Assembly: GCF_019393635.1 (NCBI RefSeq)
Contig: NC_057861.1
Coordinates: 55,689,532 to 55,753,531 of the forward strand
DNA from: Dromiciops gliroides
Taxonomy: Eukaryota; Chordata; Mammalia; Microbiotheria; Microbiotheriidae
Direction: 5' to 3'
DNA: 64,000 bases
The position numbers were made by a program, and so were the translations under genes. The stretch's first letter is position 1, and every line of letters starts with the position of its first letter. Below the pieces are notes generated by a model, which was not told where the DNA came from, ran no database searches, and saw only the letters and a list, made by a program, of their open reading frames with translations. Below are positions 1-10,658 of the stretch, in pieces.

Positions 1-49
1 TTTTCTTTTCTCTCCCTCACTTTACCTTCCTTTTTTCTCACTTGGGGTA

Positions 50-200
50 GTCAACGTGGTGCAGTGAAAAAAGGATGGACTCTAAAGGTCGGAAGACCTC
101 GGTTCCAATCCCATGGCTGCTGACTTTTGCCGATTCATTTAACCTCTTTGGGCCGCAATTTCTTCATCTGTAAAATGAGGGGGGTTGGACTTGGTGCCCA
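50..200 (+). mobile_element. MIR/THER-like SINE
   Basis: Head ggtgcagtg...ggaagacctcggttccaatcc and tail cttcatctgtaaaatgagg are typical of MIR-class CORE-SINEs. Confidence 0.6.
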
Positions 201-838
201 TCCTCTATTTCCCTTCCTTTCATTGGCTTCTCCACGTCCTCCTTCCGATTTTTTTCTATCGCCTCCACTTCTCCTTTTTTTCTCTTCACCTATGTACTCC
301 CTCTCTCCTTCATCCCCTTCTCTGCCTTTTTCACTATCTTTCCTCTTTCTCAACCTCCTTAAAGGGACCTTAGAGGCCATCTAGACAGACTTCAGGGTGA
401 TCAGGAGTCCCCTCTAAATACCCTTGAAAAGTGACCAGATCGTCAGTGATAAAAAAAAAAATCTGTGACCTTCTGTAAGCACATCTATTTGAAGACCCCT
501 TACATCAAGCACAGAAAACATTTAAGCCCCACTCTCTTCTCCAGGCCAAAAGTCCCAAATTCTTTCTATCGGCCCTGTTATGACCTGCTGCATCTCGATA
601 CCGTACCTGCCATTCATTTGTTAATATCCTTTCCTACTAAAAGGTGCTACGCAGAATAGGACCTGATAACTGCGTTTTATGGCCTAATCAAGGCAAGAGG
701 GATTATTACTACCCTCAAGTTGGGCACTAACCTACTAATAGGGCGTAAATACCTCCAGGTCATTCTCTCTCTGAGGTATCTCATGATCATAGATTTATAC
801 CTAGAAGGAATCTGAGTTCATCTAGTCCCTAGCTTCTT

Positions 839-1004
839 TTTTTTTTCTTGTGGGTTTTTTTTGTTTGCTTTTTTGCGGGGCAATGAGGGTTAAGTGACTT
901 GCCCAAGGTCACACAGCTAATGTCAAGTGTCTGAGGACGAATTTGAACTCAGGTCCTCTTGAATCCAGGGCCGGTGCTTTATCCACTGCTCCACCTAGCT
1001 GCCC
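839..1004 (-). mobile_element. SINE-A2, complete
   Basis: tRNA-derived CORE-SINE: read on the minus strand it has a ggggcagctaggtggngcagtgg head (A-box-like), gagttcaaatcc (B-box-like), the CORE ctgtgtgaccttgggcaag and an A-rich tail. Perfect 15-bp TSD agtccctagcttctt at 824-838 and 1005-1019. Confidence 0.95.
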
Positions 1005-1202
1005 AGTCCCTAGCTTCTTAAACTGAATGTGGGGATCGCGAAAAACTTGGCAACAGTAAAAGGTTGTGTCTATTTTATATATCTAAATACCTAGGGTTGT
1101 ATAAAAATTTCTCAGGTGAAAAGGGGTCGTGAGTGGAAAGAGTTTAAGAAGCCCTGGAAACTGGGGATCAAAGAAGAGAGTTAAAACAAGTCCAGGGGGG
1201 GG

Positions 1203-1352
1203 GGGGGCAGCTAGGTGGCGAAGTGGATAGAGCCCTGGAGTCAGTAGTACCTGAGTTCAAATCTGACCTCAGACACTTAACACTTACTAGCTGTGTGACC
1301 CTGGGCAAGTCACTTAACCCCAATTGCCTCACTAAAAAAACAAACAAACAAA
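1203..1352 (+). mobile_element. SINE-A1
   Basis: Full copy with a (caaa)n tail; 'aacaagtc' lies on both sides (near 1186 and 1351). Confidence 0.93.
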
Positions 1353-1361
1353 CAAGTCTAA

Positions 1362-1560
1362 GGGGGCAGCAAGGTGGCGCAGTGTATAAGCATCGGCCCT
1401 GGATTCAGGAAGACCAGTGTTCAAATTTTACCTCATACACTTGACACTTATTAGCTGTGTGACTCTGGGCAAGTCAGTTAACCCTCATTGCCCCGCCCTC
1501 CCAAAAGAAAAGAAATTGTGTGTGTATGTATATACATATATATAAACACATATGTTTATA
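1362..1560 (+). mobile_element. SINE-A2 with (TG/TA)n tail
   Basis: Begins just after the 3' TSD of the preceding SINE. Its tail passes into a tgtgtgtatgtatata microsatellite (1516-1560), and aaacaagtctaag recurs at 1561, so two SINEs share one target motif. Confidence 0.9.
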
Positions 1561-1740
1561 AAACAAGTCTAAGTAGGACTTAAACCGAGGTCTTTTATTC
1601 CCCTGTAACCTTTTTTTCCTGTTCTTTCCCTCTTCTTTCCTATTCATCTCCCTATGACCAGCTCTCCTTCCCTTTTTCATCCCTCTCCCCATCTGTGTTT
1701 CCCGTCCTCATCTGCTCCGGCTCTCCCTGGGTTTCTGCTT

Positions 1741-1830
1741 TTTCCCCCCCTTCCCCTCCTTCCCTGTCTTCTTCCCTCTCTCCCTCCCTCTCTCTCTCTC
1801 TCTCTTTCCTCCCCTCCCCTTCCCCCCCCC
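1741..1830 (+). repeat. Pyrimidine tract
   Basis: Almost pure C/T on the + strand with (CT)n near 1790-1806, abutting the CpG island. Confidence 0.8.
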
Positions 1831-1839
1831 CCGCCCTCG

Positions 1840-2200
1840 CTAGCTCTGCGCGCGCCCGGCGCTGGGTCAGTCGCGGGGCAGCCTGGGAAATGGAGTTCGT
1901 AGCTTTTCCGCGGGCCTCCTCCTCACCCTGGCCCGAGCTGAACCCGGCCACGTGCTTGCAGGCAGGCTTGGCAGGGCGCGCGCGCTGCAGCACTAGCTGG
2001 GGAGGAGGAAAGGGAAAGGGGAGGGGGAGCGGGGCGGGTCTGGGCTCGGAGTTGGGGGCTTAGCCGGGAGGAGAAGGCGCCCGACACCGAAATCTCAAGA
2101 GAGCGGGGAGAAGGGAATACAACCAGCACCGTCCTAGACCCCAGGGGTAGCAGACAAAGCGGCCGGGGAAAGGCGCCGACATAGTGCAAAGAGCCAACTT
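1840..2200. promoter_or_regulatory. CpG island, probable promoter of an unidentified transcript
   Basis: About 360 bp of dense CpG (gcgcgcgcccggcgc, agggcgcgcgcgctgc and others) in an otherwise CpG-poor region, preceded by a pyrimidine tract. It contains an E-box CACGTG (1949-1954) and a minus-strand ZNF143-like stretch (1872-1896, read as ccatttcccaggctgcc). Reading frames here are low-complexity and match nothing I know. A divergent DAZAP1 promoter is possible from human gene order, but no DAZAP1 exon was found. Confidence 0.6.
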
Positions 2201-2690
2201 CTGAGCCTAGAGGACAGACCGGCGTGCCAGCAGCTCCCTTAAAGTCGCTGAGCCTCAGTTTCCCTGTTTGGAAAGAGAAAGGGATGGAGAAAAATCAGGG
2301 GATTCTTAACCTGGGGTCCAAGCAGAGGGAATTGATTTCAGGGAGACCTTGAACTTAGTTTTTTTAAAAAAATCTTTATTTTCACTAAGCTCTATCTGAA
2401 ACTTAGGAAAGTCTTTGAAAACCTTACAACGAGAAGGGGTCCATAAGGCCTGGGGCTAGAAACTGAAAAGGACCTTCGAGGTCCTCTGGTCCCACCTTAA
2501 CGGTGGAAAAACTAAAGCTCAGGAGAAAAACGAGTGAAACACCTCTAGGGACCTTCTGGTCCTGAGAGCCCTTCCAGTTCTTGCTTTCTGTGGAGAACTT
2601 GTTTTTCTCCTCGGGACCTGGGTCCTCTTCCGTGAAATGGGGACAATAGAACTCCTGTGCCTGGCAGTTAGGGGAATCCAATGTGCATGA
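2200..2690. other. No gene seen; weak MIR remnants
   Basis: MIR-like pieces near 2245-2280 (gagcctcagtttccctg) and 2450-2530 (gaaaaggaccttcgaggtcctctggtccc). Nothing else is recognised. Confidence 0.4.
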
Positions 2691-2724
2691 ATGGAAAGGA
2701 CTTATTAACCATACAAAGATATTT

Positions 2725-2815
2725 AAATGTTAGTTCATTATGGGGTCAATCGATCAATCAACATTTCTTAATCATCTATTATGTGCTGGTCACTCTGCTA
2801 GCATGGGGTGGTGGT
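2725..2815 (-). mobile_element. L2 3'-end fragment
   Basis: tcaatcgatcaatcaacatt...ctattatgtgctggtcactctgctagc matches the reverse complement of the L2 3' end. Confidence 0.55.
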
Positions 2816-2859
2816 AAGATGGGAGACTTCTTAAGAGGAATGCAGACTTCTAGCCCGGT

Positions 2860-3085
2860 ATACAAGAAGATATATGTTAATGTGTATGTTGCACATATAT
2901 ACGTGTGTGCATGTAAATATACACGTGTGTGCGTATAATCAAGGCTACACATGTGTACATGCACATGTAAAGGCACACATGTAGAATGGTATACAAGCAA
3001 GGGGTATACACACATATGTATACATACATACATATATGCACTTATATACCCCTTGCTATGGATTTATATATATTTGTGTGCTTGT
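2860..3085. repeat. Alternating purine-pyrimidine microsatellite block
   Basis: About 220 bp of mixed TG, CA and TA dinucleotides (tacgtgtgtgcatgtaaatatacacgtgtgtgcg and the like). Confidence 0.85.
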
Positions 3086-3175
3086 GCTTGTAGGCTCTAC
3101 TATTGGTCCTTTCAAACTGGATCCCCAGGAAACATCTCAAACTGAACTTGTCCAAAATTCTACCTCCTTCCTCTC
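3085..3175 (+). mobile_element. L2 fragment
   Basis: ttcaaactggatccccaggaaacatctcaaactgaacttgtcc resembles the L2 segment also present at 6905-6960. Confidence 0.5.
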
Positions 3176-3323
3176 CCTCTGTCTCTATGGTTATGTACTT
3201 GTATACCCCTTTTTCTTTGTGTGTATGATCATTTTGTCATGTATTTTTCTCAATCAATAGGCATTAGTACCACAAACACTACTTTGTGCAGTCCACAGAA
3301 TGTTTGGCCTTAAAAGAGGTCCT

Positions 3324-3475
3324 GGGGCAGCTAGGCGGTGCAGTGGATAAAGCACCAGCCCTGGATTCAGGAGGACCCGAGTTCAAATACAACCTCAGAT
3401 ACTTGACACTTACTAGCTGTGTGACCTTGGGCAAGTCACTTAACCCTCATTGCCTGCAAAAAAAAAAAAAAAAAA
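3324..3475 (+). mobile_element. SINE-A2
   Basis: Full copy ending in a pure A tail; aggtcct/aggttct at the two ends. Confidence 0.93.
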
Positions 3476-3665
3476 GGTTCTCGCCCTGGAAAAGTCTGTC
3501 CTAGATCATAAGCTCTACCCCTTACAAAGTATGTGACCTTGGGTAAGTCAATCAATCAAACAACAGCAACAAAAACCAACCCCCATTATTAAGTGTCTGC
3601 TACGTACACTCCAGGCCTCAGTTTCCCCCTCTATACAATGAGAAGGTTGCAATAAATGTTGGCTA

Positions 3666-3842
3666 GGGGCAGCTAGGTGGTGCAGTGGATAGAGCACGGG
3701 CCCTGGAGTCAGGAGTACCTGAGTTCAAATCCAGCCTCAGACACTTAACACTTACTAGCTGTGTGACCATGGGCAAGTCACTTAACCCCAATTGCCTCAC
3801 TAAATAAATAAATAAATAAATAAGCAAGTAAATAAATAAATA
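3666..3842 (+). mobile_element. SINE-A1 with (AAAT)n tail
   Basis: Perfect 15-bp TSD aataaatgttggcta at 3651-3665 and 3843-3857; tail expanded to (aaat)n. Confidence 0.95.
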
Positions 3843-3971
3843 AATAAATGTTGGCTAAAGATCCTCTGACATTCTACATCCTAAGGTCTCTCTCAGCTCT
3901 GACATTCTATGTTCTGTGTGTTTAAAACCCTAACAGATATGGCATGAAGGGAGTATTCCTATCACCCAGAA

Positions 3972-4435
3972 AGCTAGGTGTCACAGTAGAGTCCTGGGCC
4001 AGGAGTCAAGAAGCTTGTTGTTGTTCAGTTGTTTCAGTTGTGTCCGACTCTTTATGACCCCGTTTTGGGGTTTTCTTGGCAAAGATAACTGGAGTGGTTT
4101 GCTGTTTCTTTATCCCAGGGTCACACTTGCCCAGGGTCACACAGCTAGTGTCTGAGGCTGGATTTGAATTTAGGAAGATGTCTTCTTGACTCCACAACAC
4201 CACCTAGCTGCTGGAGTCCAGAAGACCTGAGTTCAAGTTCAAAATCTGGCCTTAGACATTTACCTGTGTGACTGGGCAAGTCACTTAACCTATTTGCCTC
4301 AGTTTCCTCATCTGTAAAATGGGGATAATAACAGTACCTACCTCTCAAGGTTATTGTATCAAATGACATAACATTTGGAAAGCACTTAACACAGCCCCTA
4401 TTCCATAGTAGGTCCTTGATAAATGCCTTGTTCCT
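3972..4435 (+). mobile_element. MIR/THER-like SINE split by a SINE-B
   Basis: Head at 3972-4013 and body plus tail from 4214 (gcctcagtttcctcatctgtaaaatgggg, then ...ataaatgccttg). Insertion of the SINE-B duplicated gagtcaagaag/gagtccagaag. Confidence 0.75.
4014..4213 (-). mobile_element. SINE-B
   Basis: Reads ttgttgttcagttgtttcag..gtgtccgactctttatgaccccgttttggggttttcttggc on the + strand, the reverse of the SINE-B tail, then CORE and head. Nested in the MIR at 3972-4435. Confidence 0.85.
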
Positions 4436-4689
4436 TTCCTCCCTCCTTCTGACATTCTGTGTTCTAAGGACCCTCCTAGCTTTCACATTCTAGGTTCTGA
4501 GGTCCCTTCTGCCCCCCCCCAAAGACATAATAAGTGCTTGTTAATTGATAGGTTGATAACATTCTAAATTCTCCAGTTCTTAGTCTGAGGCCCTAACTGC
4601 TTTCAGAGTTGCAAGAAGGATCAAGTAGGAGGCAGGATTAGTTAACAGAAGCTCTAGCTAATTCACTCCCCTACACAGAAACCTTCACT

Positions 4690-5195
4690 GCCCTCTACGC
4701 TCCTTGGCCAGGCTTTCAAAGTCTCAGCCCCCAACTTCATCTCCCACTATTCACCTCAATACTTTACTTGGGCCTCAGTCACCGTCTCCCTCACTCACCA
4801 CACTCTGGGGCTCATTTCCTGATTCCTCCAGCTGATGACTCAACTCTTCACATTCTTAGGACCTCATTGCTCTCTCAAACCCTCTGCTGCATTTGACACT
4901 TTTGACCACCCTCTCCTCCTGGGTGTCCTCAGCTTTCTTTTTTACATGCCTCTAACTGTCCCTTGGTTCTCTTCCTAGCTGTCTGATTTCTCCTTCCTAG
5001 TCTCCTTTCTTGGTTTATCATCCATACTACACTCCCCCAATTCCGTGTGTTCCCCAAGGCTCTGTCCTAAATCCTATTCTCTTCTCTCTGTAAACCCTCT
5101 CAGTGACTTCATCCACTCCCTTGGATTTAAATGATCATAGATCAATATATCTAGCCCTAGTCTCTCTTCAGAATCTAATTTCTTTTGTGTGTTCA
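4690..5195 (+). mobile_element. L2 LINE fragment, reverse-transcriptase region
   Basis: Pyrimidine-rich, gene-like runs such as ctgcatttgacacttttgaccaccctctcctcctgg and gttccccaaggctctgtcct match L2 ORF2. It is broken by many stops. Confidence 0.65.
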
Positions 5196-5220
5196 TGTGA
5201 TTTCATTAGAATCTTATTTG

Positions 5221-5534
5221 GTTGTGGTTGTTTGTCCTTCATTCTTGAAGAGGACCGTGACATTAGGTGATGTCATGACTTGCACTGACTTGGATTTAAG
5301 TGAGGGAGAGATTGTACAAAGTCACCAACCTCACTCTCTCCTCCAGAGCCATCTGGATCCAGTGGCCAGATATACATCAGGATGACTGGAGATGGTTCCA
5401 CATGTTTGAGGCAATTGGGGTTAAGTGGCTTACCTAGGGTCACCCAACTAGTAAGTGTCTGAGGTGAGATTTGAACTCAGGTCCTCGCAGCTTCACAGCC
5501 AGTGCTCTAGCCACTGCACCACCTAGCTACCCCC
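5221..5534 (-). mobile_element. SINE-C
   Basis: Tail tttgtccttcattcttgaagaggaccgtgacatt, then gagccatctggatccagtggcc, CORE and head. The tail is shared with an RTE-type LINE. Confidence 0.85.
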
Positions 5535-5535
5535 A

Positions 5536-6540
5536 TTTTTTTTTCTGAATTTAACAAATATCAAATAAAATTAGCATTTCCATATACAAAAAATAGAACA
5601 GAAAAATAAGATTATACATGAAACTGGGAATCTGCATGCAGCTTGCCTTTTCCTTTTAAGGTATATATTAAATTCAAAATATAACTTTCAAAACTGTACT
5701 CATTTGTGATTCATTCTGACCTGTCTTCTCTTCAGTGTGTTTAAAAAATGATTCAATGACTCTCTTGTCTTTCTTTTCTTTTTCTGTTCCTTTTTTTTTT
5801 CTTGTCAACTCTGTTGCTAGTTCTTCTCTCCTTTCCACATTCCCAATGGGGAAAAAAAAGAAAAATAAAATTCCTTTAAGTAAATATATGTAGTTAGCAA
5901 ATAAATTCCCATATTAGCTGTGTATAAAAAATGTCTCTAAAAGGTATAATCTATCATTTCTCTGTCAGGAAGCAAGTAGCATGATCATCTTCAGTCCTCT
6001 GGAATCATAGTTGCTCATTGCATTGATCAAAGTTCTTAAGAAATTCAAAGTTGTTTTTTTTTTAATTTTATCTTCTTCCTTCACTTTTCATCAGTTCATA
6101 AAAATCTTCCCAGTTTTCTCTGAAACCATCCCTTTTTTCACTTATTATGTTTGAATAACATTCCACTACATTCATAGATGGTATTTTGTTGTCGCTCCCC
6201 AATTCATAGACACCACACTCCCTTAGCTTCCTTTTCTTTGCTCTAACCAAAAGAACTACTACAAATACTTTTTTTTTTAAGTGAAGCAATTGGGGTTAAG
6301 TGATTTGCCCAGGGTCACACAGCTAGTAAGTGTTAAGTGTCTGAGGCCGGATTTGAACTCAGGTACTACTGACTCCAGGGCCTATGCTCTATCCACTGCG
6401 CCACCTAGCTACCCCTACAAAAACTTTTTAAAAGACTTTTTACCCAGCTACTATTGGTCAGCGACCTCTCCTAGAAAAATCCTTTCTTTGATCTTTTTAG
6501 GAAGTAAGCCTAGTAATTATTGTAGGATTTATATAGCATT
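5536..6540 (-). mobile_element. L1 3'-end, diverged, split by a SINE
   Basis: Opens with a T run (the poly(A) of a minus-strand element), then 3' UTR-like sequence and tcagttcataaaaatcttcccag, aacattccactac, ccccaattcatagacacc, which line up with the marsupial L1 3' end. SINE at 6273-6414. Confidence 0.55.
6273..6414 (-). mobile_element. SINE-A1
   Basis: TSD ctacaaatactttt / ctacaaaaactttt; inserted in the L1 fragment. Confidence 0.93.
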
Positions 6541-6770
6541 TTAAAGTTGGCAAAACACTTTACAAATATTTTCTCATCTGAGCTTCACAACAACTCTGGG
6601 AGGTAAGTTGTATTATTATCCCCATTTTACAGATGGGAAAACTGAGGCAAACAGTGCCTGAGTGATTTATTTACTAAAGATTACACAGCCAGTAAGTGTT
6701 GAGGCTGGATTTGAACTCAGGTCTACCAGACTCCCAGGCCAGCACTTCATCCACTACTCTTTCTTGATGC
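6540..6770 (-). mobile_element. MIR/THER-like SINE
   Basis: aaagttggcaaaacactttacaaatatt, tccccattttacagatggg, CORE and a degenerate head. Confidence 0.75.
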
Positions 6771-6774
6771 CACT

Positions 6775-6905
6775 AAAGTGGTGGTATTGCTTCGTTGTTT
6801 TAATTTGTATTTCTCTAAATGATTAACTGTTAGGTTGGGCTTCTCCCTCTGATAACTGCCTTGTTCATATCCCTGGGCCATTTATCTTTTGGGGAATGGC
6901 TCTTC
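6775..6905 (-). mobile_element. L1 3'-end fragment
   Basis: ttgttttaatttgtatttctctaaatgatta and ttcatatccctgggccatttatcttttggggaatgg match the marsupial L1 ORF2 end. Confidence 0.6.
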
Positions 6906-7540
6906 TATTGGCCATTTCAAACTGGATCCCCTAGGAAACATCTCAAACCCAACCTGTCCAAACCAGAACTCACAAGCTTTCTCCTTCTTCCAAACTTGCC
7001 TGTTTCTGCCAAGGGTTCATAACAGAGGGCTTCTCTCTCCATCCCTCCATAGACCAAATCCATCCTTCACATCTGACAGACCCCCTCCTCCTCACTCACA
7101 CAGGCCTCTCATTTCTCACCTGGCCTACTAGGATAGATTCATTACTGAGCCCCTGGCTGACCCCAGTCTATCCACCACACAAATGTCAAAGTGACTTTCC
7201 ATTACTCCCAGTCTCCCTCCCTACTCAGTAAGCGCTAGTGGCTGCCTACTGGAACACCCCTGGAATTAAATAGAAATTCTTTTTGGTTTCTAAAGTCCTT
7301 AATAACTCAGCCCCAAACCATCTATGTGGCCTCCTAGGTTACTCCCCTTTATGCACTCATCAGTCCAACAACACTGTCCAACACCTGGTGCTCTGTCTCC
7401 TCCCTCCCTGCTTTTGCCCCAGCCATCCTCCATGCCTGGAATGCACTCCCTCTTCATATGTGTCCTGTCCACCCTATAGAACCCCTTACCTCCTTCAAGA
7501 GGCAGTTCAAGCACTACTTTCTATATCAGTACCACCTCTT
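6905..7540 (+). mobile_element. L2 LINE fragment
   Basis: catctcaaacccaacctgtcc... through ccatgcctggaatgcactccc and cttcaagaggcagttcaagcac, in the order of the L2 ORF2 end. Confidence 0.7.
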
Positions 7541-7544
7541 TATA

Positions 7545-7725
7545 GGATCACAGAGCTGGAAGAGACTTTTGAGGTTACCTAATCCAAATGCTTTGTTTTT
7601 TGGTTTTTTACAGATGGGGAAATTAAGTCCCAGAAAAGTGAAGTGACCTGCCAAAGGTCAGACAGGGATTAGATGACTGAGCTAGGTTCTCTAACTCCCA
7701 ATGGAGGGCTCTTTCCACTGTATCA
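7545..7725 (-). mobile_element. MIR/THER-like SINE
   Basis: gatcacagagctggaagagacttttgaggttacctaatcc, tacagatggggaaattaagtcc and a weak CORE. Confidence 0.65.
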
Positions 7726-7869
7726 TTAGTTGAATTGCATTCCTCCATTAGTGTACTTGCTCAAAGGATCTCTACACTGCTTATAGATACCCAGCCTTGC
7801 CCTCCCTAACTCTCTTCCTCTACCCAAATACCTCCTGTCTGAAAAATCCTAGCTCAAGTCCCAACTCTT

Positions 7870-8016
7870 TTTTTTTTTTTTGGTGAGGCAGTTGGGGTTA
7901 AGTGACTTGCCCAAGGTCACACAGCTAGTAAGTGTTACGTGTCTGAGGCTGGATTGGAACTCAGGTCCTCCTGAATCCAGGGCCGGTGCTTAATCCACTG
8001 TACCACCTAGCTGCCC
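7870..8016 (-). mobile_element. SINE-A1
   Basis: Perfect 17-bp TSD ctcaagtcccaactctt at 7853-7869 and 8017-8033. Confidence 0.95.
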
Positions 8017-8127
8017 CTCAAGTCCCAACTCTTGTAGACAGCCTTCCTCTGAACTCTTCAGAACATAAGTAAGCATTTAATTACATTTTGCCTTTCATCA
8101 TTTGCCATGCATAATCACAAAATGTAT

Positions 8128-8936
8128 AATTGCAGGAATGAAAAGGACCTTAGAATATACATGTTGGAACTCAAAATGGCCTTACAAGATAGAATGTCAG
8201 AGCTGGGAGGGCCCTTAGAACACATGATGTCAGAACTGGGAGGGACCTTGGAACAAAAAAAGAAAAATGTCAGAGGTAGAAGGGCCATTGCACACAGAAT
8301 GTCAGAACTGGGAGGGTACTTATAACAAAAACTGTTAGAGCTGGGTGCGCCCTTAGAACACAGGATGTCAGGACTGAGAGGGCCTTTGGAACACAGGATG
8401 TCAGAGCTGGGAGGGACCTTGGAACAAAAAAAAAATGTCAGAGGTAGAAGGGCCATTGCACACAGAATGTCAGAACTGGGAGGGTACTTATAACAAAAAC
8501 TGTTAGAGCTGGGTGCGCCCTTAGAACACAGGATGTCAGGGCTGAGAGGGCCTTTGGAACACAGGATGTCAGAGCTGGGAGGGACCTTGGAACAAAAAAA
8601 AAAATGTCAGAGGTAGAAGGGCCATTGCACACAGAATGTCAGAACTGGGAGGGTACTTATAACAAAAACTGTTAGAGCTGGGTGCGCCCTTAGAGCACAG
8701 GATGTCAGGGCTGAGAGGGCCCTTAGAACACAGGATGTCAGAGCTGGGAGGGCCCTTAGAACACAGGATGTCAGGGCTGAGAGGGCCCTTGGAACACAGG
8801 ATGTCAGGGCTGGGAGGGCCCTTGGAACACAGGAGGTCAGGGCTGGGAGGGCCCTTGGAACACAGGAGGTCAGGGCTGGGAGGGCCCTTGGAACACAGGA
8901 GGTCAGAGCTGGGAGGGTCCTTAGAACAGGGGTTCT
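8128..8936 (+). repeat. 33-bp minisatellite with ~170-bp higher-order repeat
   Basis: Units of the form gatgtcagagctgggaggg + cccttagaacacag recur at 33-bp spacing (for example 8701, 8734, 8767, 8800, 8833). The left part is organised in blocks of about 168-171 bp (five units), marked by 'gaacaaaaaaa' at 8251, 8422 and 8590. As 33 bp is 11 codons, both strands stay open: MSELGGPLEHR on + and CSKGPPSSDIL on -. The unit resembles the tail of a MIR/THER-like SINE. These frames are not genes. Confidence 0.93.
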
Positions 8937-9219
8937 TGGAAGCTGTCCTTGGAGCTGTAACTGGACCTGTGGCTGAGGACAGCAGCAGTTTAGGCAGCAG
9001 AGAGCCAGGTGTGGGAACTGTCTGAATTTGAGATTCATCACACAAAAAATTACCAAGTGTTAAAGGTCTCCATGCCAATGTAGTATCAGAAGACACAGAC
9101 AGTCTGTTATCCAAGGGGTCAATGATAATGCTCCATACCAAGGCATGCTTTGAGACCCAGCTTCCTGTTTGCTTTTGCATAAGCCACAGAAAAGACCAGG
9201 GCAGCAAACTTGGACTTTC

Positions 9220-9386
9220 TTTATTTTATTTTATTTTTTTTTTAGTAAGGCAATTGGGGTTAAGTGACTTGCCCAGGGTCACACGGCTAGTAAGTGTTAA
9301 GTGTCTGAGGCCAGATTTGAACTCAGGTACTCCTGAATCCAGGGCCGGGCTGGTGCTCTATCCACTGTGCCATCTAGCTTCCCCCG
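9220..9386 (-). mobile_element. SINE-A1
   Basis: 13-bp TSD aacttggactttc at 9207-9219 and 9387-9399. Confidence 0.95.
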
Positions 9387-9494
9387 AACTTGGACTTTCA
9401 AAAGACAAAATATCATCTGTTGTTCCAATGTGTGCCAAGGGATCTAATCGGTCCCCATCAGTGGTGAGTGGATTCATAGCTAGTAGCAGGGGTA

Positions 9495-9812
9495 GGGGCA
9501 GCTAGGTAGCACTGTGGGTAGAACACTGGCCCTGAAGGTAGGAGGACCTAAGTTCAAATCTCACCTGGGATACTTAGTAGCTGGGTTGACCCTGGACATG
9601 TCACTTAACCCCAATTGCCTCAAACATCTGGGACCATCTCCAGTCATCCTGGTGTATATCTGGCCACTGGACCCAGATGGCTCTGGAGGAGAGAGTGAGG
9701 TTGGTGACTTTGTACAGCCCTCACTCACTTAAATCCAAGTCACTGCAAGCTGTGACATCTCCCTAATGTCATGGTCCCCTTCGAGAACAAAGGACAAAGA
9801 ATAATAGCAGCA
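9495..9812 (+). mobile_element. SINE-C, complete
   Basis: SINE-A-like head and CORE to ccccaattgcctcaaac, then the tail catctgggaccatctccagtcatcctgg...gagaacaaaggacaaag. The best full copy of this class here. Confidence 0.88.
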
Positions 9813-9993
9813 GGACTAAGAGCTGGCTGCCTGATGGTAGGCCTAGAAAAGGCCCCCAACTCCATTGTTTGAAGAGTTGAAGCTAGGCATGGAAAGTCGG
9901 CAGACCTGCTTAGAGTGGCTTGACTTTGTTGAAGTTGTTATTATCCCAGGTGAGACCAGTGTAGCAACCTTGAATTCATTAAAGAATGTGTCA

Positions 9994-10144
9994 ATTTTTT
10001 TTTTTTTTGGTGAGGCAATTGGGGTTAAGTGACTTGTCCAGGGTCACACAGCTAGTAAGTGTCAAGTGTCTGAGGCCGGATTTGAACTCAGGTACTCCTG
10101 AATCCAGGGCTGGTGCTCTATCCACTGTACCACCTAGCTGCCCC
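9994..10144 (-). mobile_element. SINE-A1
   Basis: Full copy, long T run at its left edge. Confidence 0.93.
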
Positions 10145-10149
10145 TGCAC

Positions 10150-10320
10150 AATGTATTTTAACACAACATTAATATAACATAATATATTCTAACATGTTTA
10201 TGTAGCAGTATAATATAGTATAATATAACTAACAATATCATAACATGACATATTTTCTAATGTAACATATATACATATAAAACATATACATATGTGTATA
10301 ATTTTAAAACTGATGGATTG
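10150..10320. repeat. AT-rich low-complexity sequence
   Basis: taatatagtataatataac-type sequence without a strict period. Confidence 0.7.
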
Positions 10321-10509
10321 TTATATCGAGTTTTAGACTCAATTCTTATATATAGTATATGATTTCTGGAGAGACTGTTAAAATGGTTTAAACAGGACCC
10401 AACACAGAGTAGGTGCTTAATAAATGTTTGTTGACTGACTCACTAAGTGACTGGTTCATTGTCATATAGCTCCCTCACACTAGGGGATGAGATTCTTGTT
10501 CCACTTCTT

Positions 10510-10658
10510 TTTTTTTTTTTAAGTGGGGCAATGAGGGTTAAGTGACTTGCCCAGGGTCACACAGCTAGTAAGTGTCAAGTGTCTGGGGCAGGATTTGAAC
10601 TCGGGTCTTTCTGAATCCAGGGCCGGTGCTTTATCCACTGTGCTACCTAGCTACCCTC
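10510..10658 (-). mobile_element. SINE-A2
   Basis: 16-bp TSD tcttgttccacttctt / tcttgttcaacttctt (one mismatch). Confidence 0.95.

Noticed and set aside
1695..2063. 122-codon ORF across the CpG island
   Set aside because: Low-complexity pyrimidine and GC sequence; no similarity to a known protein and no splice support.
1..2200. DAZAP1 first exon on the minus strand
   Set aside because: Expected from human gene order, but the RNA-binding N-terminus was not found in any frame.
8128..8936. CRISPR-like direct repeats
   Set aside because: Units are contiguous with no unique spacers, and the genome is vertebrate.
8569..9207. 212-codon minus-strand ORF (and others of 149 and 107 codons here)
   Set aside because: Product of a 33-bp tandem repeat whose length is a multiple of three; 11-residue repetition on both strands, no conserved motif.
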